NCBI GenBank assembly: GCA_031216915.1
Contig: CM062289.1
Coordinates: forward strand, 393,540,674 to 393,604,673
Source of the DNA: Pictodentalium vernedei
Lineage: Eukaryota; Mollusca; Scaphopoda; Dentaliida; Dentaliidae
DNA: 64,000 bases
Direction of reading: 5' to 3'
Positions 1-10,333 of this stretch are shown in pieces. The notes beneath the pieces are model-generated. The model made no database searches. It saw only the letters and a program-made list of their open reading frames with translations, and was not told the origin of the DNA. Positions within the stretch are counted from its first letter, which is position 1. Each line of letters starts with the position of its first letter. The position numbers and the translations under genes are program-made.

Positions 1-930
1 ACGATACACAAATGTATATCTCATTTGAGCCAGCAGATGAGTCAGACATTGCACTGGCTGTAGCCAAGACGGAGGCATGCGAAGACAAGTTGAGGGTCTG
101 GATGGCTAGTCATAGGCTCAAAATGAACGACAGTAAAAGAGAGGTTCTTGTCATCCAGCCAAAACGATTAGGTCTGGTATCTAAGATTGACTCAATTGCC
201 AATGGTAATGCAGAACAGAGTGTATCTAAGTACGTTCGCAATATTGATATTTGACTCGCATTTCACCATGGAGGAAAATATCAACATGATTTGCAGGCGT
301 TGTTATATGCAGATCCGTAACTTGGGTAGTCTTCGCCATATTTTATCACAAGATGCTCTTGAAAAGTTGGTGCACTCCTTAATCTCATCACATCTGGATT
401 ATTCAAACAGTTTACTCTTTGGCCTTTCGCAGTCACAAATAGCTAAACTGCAGAGGATCCAAAACACAGCAGCACGCATCGTTAGTGGAACTAAACGGCG
501 GGAACATATTACCCCAGTTCTCATTAAATTACATTGGCTTCCTGTAAAACAACGAGTGGATTTCAAAATTTTGGTAAATGTCTTCAAATGCATTCATAAA
601 TTAGCTCCGGTTTACTTGGAAGAACTCTTTCTGGTGAGAAGACCTGAGCGAGACTTGCGTTCTTCCAATCAAATCAGACTAAATGTTCCATTCTCAAGGT
701 CTGCGCTCGCCAATCAGAGAGCCTTTTCTTATGTTGGGATTCTCTTCCAAGTATGTACAATCTGCAGAAAACTTGGACCAATTCAAGAGAAGTCTCAAAT
801 GCTATCTTTTCAAAGAGGCTTTTCAATGAACTTTTGTCAGGTTGAACACGTTACTTTTGTTGCAGGTGCTCACATAGATTTGTTAAGCGTTTGAGAGCAC
901 ATCTGTGGTTCAACGCCATATAAAATTTAA

Positions 931-1000
<70 letters not shown>

Positions 1001-1001
1001 G
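1..1001 (+). mobile_element. CR1/Jockey-type LINE, 3' fragment with (TTA)n tail
   Basis: This is the decayed 3' end of a non-LTR retrotransposon. The first frame (12-254) carries the motif HRLKMNDSKREVLVI, typical of the reverse-transcriptase thumb after the catalytic FADD. The second frame (187-894) carries the C-terminal block with LDYSNSLLFG, QNTAARIV and LHWLPVKQRVDFKILV. A frameshift lies between about 190 and 265, so the copy is dead. After the stop a short 3' UTR leads into a (TTA)n tract at 934-1000, which I read as the element's own 3' tail because the LINE at 11.2 kb ends the same way. The upstream part lies outside the window or was never copied (5' truncation). Confidence 0.85.
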
Positions 1002-1144
1002 TCAGGGTAGAAAACTGTATCGAAAGTGGATTTTCATGACGAGATAAGTCAGGGATGTCGTACGTTGTATTCGTCTGTGAATGGCATTATTTTGTTTGTA
1101 TAGCGTTGTTTTGTTATGTATTGGAGAATGCCTGCAGACACTCC

Positions 1145-1221
1145 GTCCCCTGAGTTCCAACGTGTTCTATGTGCCAGTAGGCTGTCAGTAGGCACATAGA
1201 ACACATTGGAACTCAGGGGAC
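1145..1221. repeat. Foldback repeat F, copy 1
   Basis: This is a near-perfect inverted repeat of about 33 bp per arm (GTCCCCTGAGTTCC outward to GGAACTCAGGGGAC) around a short loop. A second copy interrupts a LINE endonuclease at 51295-51365, and a half copy lies at 18238-18290. At 51.3 kb the insertion is flanked by TA, so a Tc1/mariner-type TA target is likely. Confidence 0.7.
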
Positions 1222-1326
1222 GAAGTGACTCCAGTAAATTGTCACAAGTCAAATCCACGGAAACACAGACTGATGACCAAAATTTAGTTAACTGATAGAA
1301 TACGTTTAATTTAACTTGGTCGTTAT

Positions 1327-1893
1327 ATATAGAATATACCCATAGTAGCTTGGTGTACCAAATGTTCACCACCAGTGGTGAACATTTGGTACACCAAGCT
1401 ACTTTTGGGTATATTTTATTTATACCACGATCGTCAGATTAATAAGAGGTTAAATAAATCAATATTCACAAGTGCGAATCCGTTTAGTTTACATGAGCAC
1501 CGGTGGGCAGTACTTCCGCTGGCAATTTTATCGCCGAAACGAAATAGGAAACGAAACGCGCTAATTACGGTGCCTTTTTCATTTTAATAACACAATAAGA
1601 TACTATTTTGAGTTATCGATGCTTTATTAACATGAGACAAGTAAACTTATTTAAAAACGTAATAAATAATTGCCGGTTTCATTTCATTCTTCACGGGGCG
1701 ACGAGTGATAAATTTAGACAAGTTTGCACTCAAGGCGAGGTCACCAAAGGTCAAATTGGATGTAGTTCCACTGTAGGTGTAAATTTTAACTACTGAAATC
1801 CTATTGCTGGCGTGTTCACTACGCTTGGTGTGTAAAGCTAAAATTTATGTCATAGGCGTTTTATATATAGTAGAATAGCTAATCATGGTATAA
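1327..1893. repeat. Dispersed repeat J, copy 1
   Basis: About 570 bp here match 41304-41975 in the same orientation. The left part is a hairpin (TTGGTGTACCAAATGTTCAC and its complement, 1347-1404). The right part is unique sequence bounded by inverted TTTATACCAYGAT (about 1425) and ATCATGGTATAAA (about 1893). It is probably a non-autonomous DNA transposon with a foldback end. The open frames inside (1375-1587, 1608-1796) look non-coding because they are not conserved between the two copies. Confidence 0.65.
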
Positions 1894-2094
1894 ATTTTCT
1901 TCTTCAACAAATATGGTTTCTTTGTATTTTATTATTATCAAACCATGAGACGTTACCTACACAGTAATAGAATTTTTCAGAAGACAAAAAGGAAGTGTAA
2001 TGTAGAAAAAATAGTTATTTTTCTCGCAGGTCACTAATGGTTACCATAATCAATAATAAAGAGTTTCATAATAAGTATGCTTACCCGGCACACC

Positions 2095-2360
2095 CCGAGA
2101 CCTACTCTTCTGGGCATGCGCGATCCGGTGACCTGACGTCACATGCATGCGCAGGGGCGATGACGTGATATCACTTCACATATACGGGTGTCGCCCTCTT
2201 GTGTCCTGTTTTTCTGTCATTATTGTGTTCTGGTCACCAGCTTCGGTGTTCTTAGCAACATGTGGATGATGTGAGCGGACCAACACTATGTTAGATTACG
2301 TCATTTCAGGATGTTTGAGCAGCCATTTTGTTTTCTGCCGCCATCTTTGATGTCGTCATA
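2095..2360. promoter_or_regulatory. CpG-rich cluster of promoter-type motifs
   Basis: Within 265 bp there are an NRF1-like GCATGCGC (two versions), a full CRE (TGACGTCA), two CRE variants (GATGACGTGA, TTACGTCA) and a YY1-like GCCGCCATCTTTG. The composition is much more GC-rich than the flanks. No coding exon is seen next to it. The same motif set occurs at 28575-28800 in the opposite orientation, so this may be part of a diverged repeat that carries promoter sites. The 200 bp to its left (1894-2094) hold nothing recognisable. Confidence 0.35.
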
Positions 2361-2593
2361 CACATGTGCAAACAGCTATTTTGGATGCTCTTAGCATAAA
2401 ATGAATTATTATCCCCGCCAAAACGAAGATACCATAAGCTATGTTTTCATTAAAATCAAAATCGGTTTTTCTTGGTCTCTCCCCATAAGTTTGACTCCAT
2501 TTATTGTGAACATTCAAAAAAGCGCGTTTTCGTTTTCTTCCAAACTTCATTTCTGAGCATGAATGACTGGCTTGTCGATGCGTCTTATTGACA

Positions 2594-2594
<1 letters not shown>

Positions 2595-2650
<56 letters not shown>
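2595..2650. repeat. (TTA)n microsatellite
   Basis: This is an uninterrupted TTA tract. Unlike the tracts at 934 and 12055, no LINE coding sequence precedes it, so its origin as a LINE tail is only possible. A small inverted repeat (AAAGTCAC...GTGACTTT) follows at 2690-2717. Confidence 0.9.
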
Positions 2651-2784
2651 GTAATATTATCTTGGAGCTGTCTTGTTTTTGTTTATTAAAAGTCACAAAG
2701 GGGAACGTGACTTTTAATTGCAAACTAATTAATTGTAAGCAACTACTTCACAGATAATCCACCATTAAGAATATCTATCATTAT

Positions 2785-3321
2785 TTTCAAAAGAAACAAA
2801 ATACTGCATTTTGATTGGCTGAGAGTTACGGTGTAACTTGCAATCCAGGGTGGCTTTTTTACACCGTGTTTAACCACGATGTAAAAACAAAAACATACAA
2901 GAGCAAGCTATGTGGCTAAAAAAGTACCCATTTTTAATTATTAATTCATACCTTCTGCTCGGTTATGTTAGAACAAAAATAAAAATACAGAAAATTTAAT
3001 ATTTATGTGCAATAAAATATTACAGATATGGACTTCATTGGAACTGGCTCATTGAGCCAGTTCCAATGACATCCATATTTGTCTGGTTTTATTTAAGAAA
3101 CTTACAAAGTACAAATTTTCTGTCAGTTTTTGCCCACAATGTAGGTTAAAGTATTAAGTATACCAAAATTGTTGGAAATAAATCCGTTATCCTTGTGTTT
3201 TCCAGGGTGTATGGAAATTCACTCCGGTTTGGGAACTCATACACCCTTCGGCTTCGCCTCAGGGTGTATGAGTTCCCAAACCGGTGTAAATTGCCATACA
3301 CCCTGGAAAACACAAGGATAA
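2785..3321 (+). repeat. Composite repeat K, copy 1, with two internal palindromes
   Basis: The segment begins AATACTGCATTTTGATTGG and matches 50568-51065 in reverse complement over its whole length. It contains palindrome P1 at 3026-3078 (ATTGGAACTGGCTC / GAGCCAGTTCCAAT) and palindrome P2 at 3187-3321 (TTATCCTTGTGTTTTCC and its complement at the right end). Both copies hold both palindromes at equivalent positions, so the unit has spread as one piece. At 50.6 kb it sits inside a LINE endonuclease frame. Confidence 0.75.
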
Positions 3322-3425
3322 CTAAGAGTATCACACATGCCTATACTAAATAACGTCCACTGTGGATCTTTGTTTACAGAATGTTTTTCTGCAGTGATTT
3401 GTAAGTTTTTATTCTCCCCAGGAAA

Positions 3426-3794
3426 GGAGCTCTATGGCTCAGTGGTAGACTGTTGGGCTTCTATGCTAGAGGCCCCGAGTTCGATCCCCGTCCGGGACGA
3501 CCCGCGTTGTGTACGTGGGCACGGCACTTTATCCCAGTTGTCTACATGGGGGCACGATGACGCCGTGTACTAAGGCGTACTGCACGTCAATGGTGCACAT
3601 GTCTTCAACCGCTGTAACCCTGCTTGATGGGAGCTTGAACAGAGTTAGCATGTTAAGGAGATGACAGTTGCTCGTCGATGCTCGGTGGTTCTCTCCGGGT
3701 ACTCCGGCTTCCTCCACCTGTAAAACTGTCACAGTCACGATTAGCCATTGTGTATAAGTATGTGACCTTAAACACCAATAAATACAAAAATAAA
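3426..3794 (+). mobile_element. tRNA-headed SINE, GGAGCTC head type, with target duplication
   Basis: The copy is full length. The head reads GGAGCTCTATGGCTCAGTGG (box A region) with box B GAGTTCGATCCCC. The common body starts at GCGTTGTG, and the tail is TTAAACACCAATAAATA. It is flanked by imperfect direct repeats TATTCTCCYCAGGAA at 3410-3424 and 3795-3809, the target-site duplication. The head differs from that of most other copies here, while copy 40950-41280 shares it. Confidence 0.9.
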
Positions 3795-3814
3795 TATTCT
3801 CCTCAGGAACAAAA

Positions 3815-4440
3815 TTAGAAAATCTTACCTCCAAGACTTTTGTAATAATGAAAAGAGCAGTCTCTGTATTATATGTCACGATGCACGAACTGTTTATATA
3901 ATAAATAGGAAAAAGATGGAGAAAACGCTGTTTTCTTATTTTTAACCCTTTACCTAACGCGAAAAGCAGACGACACTTGCAAAAAAAAATCGTGAATAAC
4001 TAATTTTTTTCATTTTCATTTTCAAGAGCTCGTCGAGCTCGTTCCAACGAGGGGTCATAACCTATGTTTTTGAGATAAAAAATGAAAAAAAATAGTGAAA
4101 ATTAATTGGCGATTTTTGAGAATAGCGCTGGCCGGTTTTGGCCGTTACGTTGGGTAAAGGGTTAAATGGGTTCAACAGATAATCCTAGCCAAACATTCAA
4201 ATTGATTGGAGACAAACTGTAAAAAGCCATCTTCTGTATTTTTACACAACTTCACAGGAAAATGCCTGGAGTATGAAATGATACACTTAAAAAAATTAAG
4301 GTGTGTGGTAAGATGTGTGTGTGTGTGGGGGGGGGGGGGGGGGTAGGGCTACTGTCATTTAAATCTCTTCCAATAACAAACAAATGGCTGCCATGATATG
4401 GGTTTATTGAAATTGGTTGCATCATTTGAAAAACATTCAT
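3815..4440 (+). repeat. Dispersed repeat H, copy 1, carrying a subfamily-B MITE
   Basis: The left part (about 3815-3941) and right part (4166-4440) match 24930-25345 and the copy at 55575-57575. A TTAA MITE at 3942-4165 sits at the TTAA that is empty in the 25 kb copy. A GT/G tract (about 4313-4343) interrupts the right part. No coding potential is recognised. Confidence 0.65.
3942..4165 (-). mobile_element. TTAA MITE, subfamily B
   Basis: TTAA is duplicated at 3942-3945 and 4162-4165. The ends read CCCTTTACCTAACG and CGTTGGGTAAAGGG. The centre is the hairpin AGCTCGTCGAGCTCGTTCC, but the left half of the usual long palindrome is shortened, so it is internally deleted. The TTAA target and CCC-starting ends fit piggyBac-type elements; no transposase is present. 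Confidence 0.85.
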
Positions 4441-4478
4441 TAAAATAAATTGTGAAATCCTGTGATTTGAGTAAAGAG

Positions 4479-4732
4479 TTAACCCTTTACCTAACACGAA
4501 TGCCAGACGACACTTGCAAACAAATATTTTTGAATAACTAAATATTTTCATTTTTGTCTCAAAAACATAACTTATGACCTCCCTCATTGGAACGAGCTCA
4601 GTGAGCTCGTTCTAACGAGGGGTCATACTCTATATTTTTGAGACAAAAGGTGAAAAAAATAATGAAAATTGAATGGTGATTTTTGTAAATAGAGCTGAAC
4701 GGTTTTGGTCATTACGTTGGGTAAAGGGTTAA
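4479..4732 (-). mobile_element. TTAA MITE, subfamily B
   Basis: The copy is complete with TTAA at 4479-4482 and 4729-4732. It has end motifs CCCTTTACCTAACA / CGTTGGGTAAAGGG, the AGCAGACGACACTTGC-type left arm, and the central hairpin around CATTGGAACGAGCTC. Confidence 0.9.
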
Positions 4733-4774
4733 AAATCTCGGAATGCGTCGGAAGTTGCTTCCTCAGTTAATCAC

Positions 4775-5013
4775 TTAACTACTGTAACGCAATAATCGGT
4801 CAGCGCTATTCACCAAAATTTCATTTCCAATTATATTATTTAATGTTTGACTCAAGACCACAGATTATGAACCCCTCATCGGAAAGGGCTCATTGAGCAA
4901 GTTTCATTAAAGGTCTATTAACTATATATTTGATGCGAATACTGAAAATTATTAGTTTTTCAAGAACTCTTTTTGCAGGGTTCGTCTTCTGTTGGGGTTA
5001 GGTAAATGGTTAC
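4775..5013 (+). mobile_element. Degenerate subfamily-B MITE
   Basis: The order of blocks follows subfamily B: a TTAAC-like start, CGGTCAGCGCTATTC, the central CATCGGAAAGGGCTC, TTCGTCTTCTG and GGTTAGGTAAATGGTTA. It has many substitutions and is an old copy. The following 5014-5420 shows nothing recognisable. Confidence 0.5.
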
Positions 5014-5422
5014 AGAACAAAAATAATGTTTGACATGTATCAATATAAAAAAGGAGCAAACATTTTGTCAACCATCATAGATGTTTGAGTCATTAAAAAA
5101 ATCCAATTATCGAAATCTTGATAAAATTGAAAGTCTTCTGCTCGTTAAATCTATTTACACGACCGAGTATTATCTGTTACACAAATATATTACGAGATAC
5201 CCATCAAATTATTATTAGTTACAATATTGATATATTGTCACTTGTTTGCTGGTGATGACGATTGCAGTACTGACATAGAAACGGGGACATATCGTCTAAA
5301 AAATCTTTCACGAATGCTTAGGAATGCTTTAAAATAATGTTTACCCCTTCACTCCGCCTTCCCCCCATAATAATATCGATTAAAGAATAAACTTATTTTC
5401 ATAAGCAGTATATTTCAAACGG

Positions 5423-6015
5423 AAGGACGGACGGACGGACGCTCCAACATTTCGGGTTTATGGTTTACCAAAAAAACATTTTGTATGTCCAAAACCTTAT
5501 TTTACCCAGAACCCCACCCCTCCACTCTAGAACTTATATTTAACCCTAACCCCACCCCTTCACCCAAAAAACCACACCCTAACCCTAACCCTACCCCACC
5601 CTGATCATAAACCCTAAAAGCCCACCCCTGATCCTAACCCCCACCCAACCCCGGGACCTAACCCCCAACCTTAAGCCCTACTCTGGGGCTACCCCTAACC
5701 CCACCCCACCCCACCCCTGACCCAACCCCACCCTAGCCAAATCAATAGGATTAGGAGCTATTTTTCGGTTTGGGGGCTACTAAAACCCCACCCCAGACCC
5801 CAACCCTAACCCCCGGAACCTAACCCTCCCCCAACCTTAAGCCCTACTCTGGGGCTACCCCTAACCCTAACCCCACCCCACTCCTAACCCTAACACTACC
5901 TTAATTTGGAGGTAGCCCCTAATAATAATATTCCCTAAACCCCCAATGTTGGCCCGGACGGACGGACGGACGGACGGACGGACGGACGGACGGACGGACG
6001 GACGGACGGACGGAC
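5423..6015. repeat. Telomere-like CCCTAA/CCCCAC block bounded by (GGAC)n tracts
   Basis: From about 5500 to 5935 the + strand is a degenerate array of AACCCTAACCC and ACCCCACCCC units, close to the metazoan telomere repeat (CCCTAA/TTAGGG). It is bounded on the left by a short (GGAC)n run (5426-5441) and on the right by about 17 GGAC units (5944-6014). There is no gene in it; open frames here are repeat translations. It may be an old interstitial telomeric insertion or an unrelated C-rich minisatellite. Confidence 0.6.
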
Positions 6016-6292
6016 AGAGGGGGGATGTGTCATATAATTTATATTTTAACAGTGTTCTTGTACTAAAATAACTATATATATGTAAGTTCAGCGAGATGTT
6101 GCCCAGTGCCTGTCTGTCATGGACCGCATGCACGTGGTCAATTCAGCCCTTCGTTTAAGCAATCTTGTCTATGAGGTATCTCTTAACTGCTGCCGGGAAA
6201 GCCTTGTTTGGCATTCCAATCATATGGAATATTTTAGTTGAAATATTCCATCGACTAAATCTAAAATTAGGCGATGGATCATTTAACTCTTT

Positions 6293-6905
6293 TGGCGCGG
6301 AATAATCTGAGAAACAGAATTCTTAGCGCCTAATAATCATCAGGAATTTTACAGAAAGTATAGGTTGTTAGACTAAAGTGTTATTATTTTAAAAGATGTT
6401 CTAATGATCTCATTGACAGTTTTTCAAATGATTTCCTGTATATATATAAATGGCATCTTTATACTTTTAAGGGACGATATCGTTGTTCATGGATAGGACA
6501 TAAATTGTGCATGAAACATAGGAATTCGTATGTTTGTTCAACCCTTTACCCAACGAATCGGCCGCATCCCCTCCCCCCGCCCGCCCCGCGTAATATGCAA
6601 CTTCAGCAGTTGAAAAATATTATTTTTCAAAACATTTCAACAAACCATATCATGTGACCCCTCGTTGGAACGAGCTCGTCGAGCTCGTTCCAACGAGGGG
6701 TCACATGATATGGTTTTGTAGAAATGTTTTGAAAAATTTGAAAAAATGATATTTAAAATAATAAATTTTGATATCGTCTGCGTTGGGTAAAGGGTTAAAA
6801 GCACTTGGAAATGGGCATACACAGTTGGCTAAAATGACTACTGCAGTACCTTTCCGCGGTCTGCCGTCTGTCGACTTTAGTCGCCTGTCGCGCCAAAAGA
6901 GTTAA
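6293..6905 (+). mobile_element. Outer TTAA element (CTCTTTTGGCGCG ends) carrying a subfamily-A MITE
   Basis: The ends read TTAA-CTCTTTTGGCGCG and CGCGCCAAAAGAG-TTAA. The interior matches 37254-37867 in reverse complement, including the inserted MITE at 6537-6798 and the shared altered junction (TTCA in place of TTAA). The composite therefore moved as a unit after the inner insertion. It is non-autonomous, with no transposase frame. Confidence 0.85.
6537..6798 (-). mobile_element. TTAA MITE, subfamily A, nested
   Basis: The left end, CCCTTTACCCAACGAATCGG, follows TTCA (an altered TTAA); the right end CGTTGGGTAAAGGG is followed by TTAA. The central palindrome at about 6639-6718 is almost perfect: ACCATATCATGTGACCCC, the GGAACGAGCTCGTCGAGC hairpin, then the complement. 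Confidence 0.9.
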
Positions 6906-7221
6906 AGGCTAGACTGGTTCCAGGCCATAACAGCGTCAGATGCGTTTAAGAATTTGACTGATGACCTGAGAGCTTGGACAATGGCATGCAAAAATATAGA
7001 AAAGTAGAGTATTCAGACATTTGCCGATATATATACACATGCGCAATATCAATTCAACAAAACAGTTAACAAAATAATTATACACCGCATGGAAATTGCA
7101 TAACCATAAAAAAACTGTCTCCCTGCCATACCCACACACCAGGTCGTTTCATTTTTTACTCCTCGGTTTCGGTCGAAATTATGCATTCCTTATTCAGAAG
7201 TGCTTATTATATTAGCCTCGA

Positions 7222-7470
7222 TTAACCCTTTACCCAACGCAGACGATATAAAAATTTATTATTTTAATTATAATTTTTTTAAATTTTTCGAAAAATTTCA
7301 ACAAAACCATATCATGTGACCCCTCGTTGGAACGAGCTCGACGCGCTCGTTCCAACGAGGGGTCACATGATATGGTTTTGTAGACATTTTTTGAAAAATA
7401 ATATTTTTTCAACTGCTGAATTTGCATATTACGCGGGCGGATGCGGGCGATTCGTTGGGTAAAGGGTTAA
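7222..7470 (+). mobile_element. TTAA MITE, subfamily A
   Basis: The copy is complete with perfect TTAA at both ends. The left arm is CCCTTTACCCAACGCAGACG, the centre carries the CCATATCATGTGACCCCTCG palindrome, and the right arm ends GCGATTCGTTGGGTAAAGGG. Confidence 0.95.
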
Positions 7471-7681
7471 AATACATCATCAGTGGCGTAGCCATGTATG
7501 TGTGTGTTTGTGTGGGTGTGGGTGGGGGGTTAAGAGGGACTTGTCCCACCACACTTTTCCTGAAAAATATCAACATAATATTCATGTCTGACGCCACTAA
7601 TACTGGTTCATGTACTCTTACCCTGATATTTCATGGGGCAATTTCCTATTGTTACAAATCAATATTCTGATGACGCAAGCC

Positions 7682-7755
7682 ATAACCCTTTACCTTACGA
7701 ATCGGCCTCACTCGTCAGCGTAATTTACTAATTAACCAGTTGAAAAAAATAATCA
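7682..7755 (-). mobile_element. Subfamily-A MITE, left-end fragment
   Basis: CCCTTTACCTTACGAATCGG and a further 50 bp of the A arm are present, then the sequence changes to unrelated DNA. The remainder is missing. Confidence 0.7.
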
Positions 7756-7839
7756 GGGTGTTCCAGTAGGAATGATCAGTTAATTGTTTTTCTCCCGAGG
7801 AGGAAACCTAGATCTTTAACTATTGTGAGATACACACTG

Positions 7840-8071
7840 TTAACCCTTTACCCAATGTAACGGCCAAAATCGGACCAGAGCTATTCGCAATTTTTTTTTC
7901 ATGTTTTGTCTCAAACACATAGCTTATGACCCCTCACTGGAACGAGCTCAACGAGCTCGTTCCAGTAAGGGGTCAGAAGCTATGTTTTTGACGCAAAAAT
8001 TGAAAAAAAATAGTTATTCAAGAATTTTGTTTGCAAGTGTCGTCTGCTTTTCGTGTAAGGTAAAAGCTTAA
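7840..8071 (+). mobile_element. TTAA MITE, subfamily B
   Basis: TTAA lies at 7840-7843 and 8068-8071. The left arm is CCCTTTACCCAATGTAACGG, the centre is CACTGGAACGAGCTC, and the right arm is GTCGTCTGCTTTTCGTGT. The right end is mutated (GGTAAAAGC). A C-run follows at 8121-8146. The element ends 150 bp upstream of the GRL exon at 8222. Confidence 0.85.
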
Positions 8072-8221
8072 CCCAATACGAGGTGAAAAGACGTGAAGGA
8101 AAAAAATGTGCTATAACATACCCCCCCCCCCCCCCCCCCCCCCCCATTCACTTCGTTGAGCCTGACTACGCCACTGTACGCGGTTATGGGGGATGACCCG
8201 TGTCTCTTATTTATATTACAG

Positions 8222-8311
8222 TTCACTATGTTCGTTCAAAGACTCACAGGTCCACCGATTGGCATCAGTGTGTTCAAGATTTTTGTGATTGACAGACCAA
8301 CAATTTTAACA
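8222..8311 (+). CDS. Gustatory-receptor-like (GRL) gene, penultimate exon
   Basis: This 90-nt exon is bounded by a strong acceptor (CTCTTATTTATATTACAG) and donor (GTAAGTATA). In phase 0 it reads FTMFVQRLTGPPIGISVFKI followed by FVIDRPTILT, which matches the conserved segment before TM7 in the GR/GRL superfamily of ligand-gated seven-helix channels. It joins in phase to the exon at 16826, whose product begins IFASLITYFVVLMQF, giving the characteristic C-terminal signature. Earlier exons coding for TM1-TM6 are not seen in 1-8221 and probably lie to the left of the window. The receptor would act in the plasma membrane; insect relatives sense tastants, while the role of GRLs elsewhere is poorly known. 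The exon is too short to be found by length alone; frame, splice sites and motif together support it. Confidence 0.8.
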
Positions 8312-9738
8312 GTAAGTATAAATTTCCACTCAGTAAGTAAAAGTGAATATCTCTTGAATGACTGACGAGAAATGTTCATTTAGTAGTGCTAATCTGTCCA
8401 ATTATTGGATTTTAACCCCCCAACAGCAAGGTTTTACTGTTGAAAGAAAAACCAAGCTCGTTCCAATGAAGCAATGTCTTTGAGATAAAATTTGAAACTT
8501 TTAGGTATTCAAGAAAGGATAAGTGCAGTAAAATATTACAACAATGTGTGCCATCAGAATCATCTAAACAGTGATAGCAATAAAGGCAAAACACCTCCCT
8601 CTTCCACCGCCTCCTCCAAAGAAAAATAAATTCGTATAAATTTATGGTTTCCCTTGTAATCTATAGAAAAATCAGGCCTTGCACATGAAAGACGGAGAAA
8701 CGAAACATTGTCTGACCAAGAAATGTTTCTACACTCAAAAACTGCTACCTCTTTTCATGTTATCCGCGATGAGGCGAAGTCTGGGAGTGGATAAACAGAA
8801 CAGTATATAAACTGCGACATTTTCTTTATGTGTGTGTGTGGGGGCGGGGGGAGGGGGGGGGGGGTAAACATTTATTTCCGTATCATCGGAAATTCCATTT
8901 GAAATAAAAAAACAAAGAAAAAATTAAGAAATAAAAAAGGAAGAAGTATATTTGAGCACCAAATGTTAAGAAAGCGACAAAATGCAGTGGACGGAGAAAC
9001 AGGGACTTCTGCCTGTTTCGGAGTTATTGGTTACGACATCATTGAGGGCATTGGGAGCGGGGGTAGGGGGTGAGAGGGGGGCGTCCCTTTCCCTGTGGCT
9101 AGGGGAGGCAAGTAGACAACGCACCGTGGCCCTTTATCGCCAGAAGAGAATGGATATCAGACATATTTGATAAACTGCTAGTAAAAGGAAGGCATTATTC
9201 ACTTTGTAAAGGCCGAATTTCATATCTTATCGTCCTGACATTGATTGCAACAAGACGCCATCTGCAATGCTTTAGCATTGCTGATGGCGCCTTGTTACAC
9301 TCAAGGGGCGTTATATTGTATATCTTAATCCTTCACTCGTAATGAGTAGGTCTCTCGTTTCTGGAGCGACTTGCATCTTAGACTCTCAGGGAAGGGTGTT
9401 ATCAGAAACAATCTCCTAGTTATTTCACAGGATAAGTTGGAAGGTCCAAAGATAAGCAATGTGTTACGGAACTAGTGACAATTTGACACTCTCAACCGCT
9501 CCGGACCGGTCCAGCTCGTTTGCGTACTGGTACAGCGAGAGTGGTGCGACTCGGACCGCGGTCCAGCCCTGGACTGGTACTTGGTAGGTATTTTACGGTC
9601 CGATCAGCAACGTTAAATATCATAATAATAAACTTGCCGTTGCAAAGGTTTTATTATAGCACACACTATAAAACGATACAGACTTTTTAGTCACCCTTTA
9701 CTTCCATCGAGTTTGATTTTGACACCCAACCAAATAAT
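8312..9738 (+). other. GRL intron, left part
   Basis: No coding signal is seen. Fragments resembling the centre of subfamily-B MITEs (AGCTCGTTCCAATGA) occur at about 8450-8520. A G-rich tract lies at 8829-8863. A 53-bp inverted repeat lies at 9246-9298 (GCAACAAGACGCCATC / GATGGCGCCTTGTTAC). Confidence 0.5.
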
Positions 9739-9895
9739 GGTGGCCGAGTGGATAAGTGCGCTGGTCTCTCATGCCAGAGGTCCCGGGATCGATCCCCAGC
9801 GGGGGAAAGTTCTCGAGGTGTCCGAACACTCTCTGTCAGCATATATTGTGGGGTTGATGCCGTTACAGCGTACCGTCGTATCGGAATAGAACTCT
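9739..9895 (+). mobile_element. SINE family 2, tRNA-Ser/Leu-like head
   Basis: The head GGTGGCCGAGTGGATAAGTG resembles box A of class II (Ser/Leu) tRNAs, and box B is GGGATCGATCC. The body (AGTTCTCGAGGTGTCCGAA to GCGTACCG) matches the full copy on the minus strand at 23325-23658. The matching tail lies at 10660-10855, so this may be one SINE split by a 765-bp insertion that includes the MITE at 10334. Confidence 0.7.
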
Positions 9896-10333
9896 TACGG
9901 ACAGGATGCTTACTCAGCTCATACTCCATTAATGTTGCCAGTAGTAACCCTGCATGCCCAGATTGTAGTAATGACTGAAGTATCGTCGTACTTGTAATTA
10001 ACGTTCTGTTATCTCGCCCAGTGTTAAATTGAGATGCCTCAATATTAGGTAACACGGTGGACCATGGTGCTGCTCCGGGGTAGTCTTCACCAGGTACAGC
10101 GGGGCGGCACCATGATGGACTGTGGGTCCTTTTCGGGGGGACTCTGAATGGGTACAAATTTGTCATATTTTGTTTTTTCTTACTAGATGCTGGCCAATAT
10201 TAGTTTCTTTCGGTGAATAAATGTAGGTGAAATCTGCTGTGAAGATTACATTTAGCCTTTTTATGTGGGGACGACAGGAAGACAGTCCTTGTGACTATGC
10301 TGTCTCCCAGCAGTATAATAGAGTTAATTTTGT

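Noticed and set aside
2563-2757. Open frames with poly-Tyr, poly-Ile or poly-Ser runs (also 11984, 12033, 49396, 19459)
   Set aside because: They are translations of TTA, AAAT or AG microsatellites.
5867-6133. Open frame with PSVRPSVRPSVR repeats
   Set aside because: It is a translation of the (GGAC)n tract.
6537-6798. CRISPR-like regularly repeated palindromes
   Set aside because: The palindromes are dispersed MITEs with TTAA duplications, not an array with unique spacers, and the genome is eukaryotic.
7481-8176. hAT-type element with CAGTGGCGTAGCC and CTACGCCACTG ends
   Set aside because: The ends are inverted, but the flanking 8-mers (TACATCAT, TACGCGGT) do not match and a MITE plus fragments fill the interior; the boundary is not supported.
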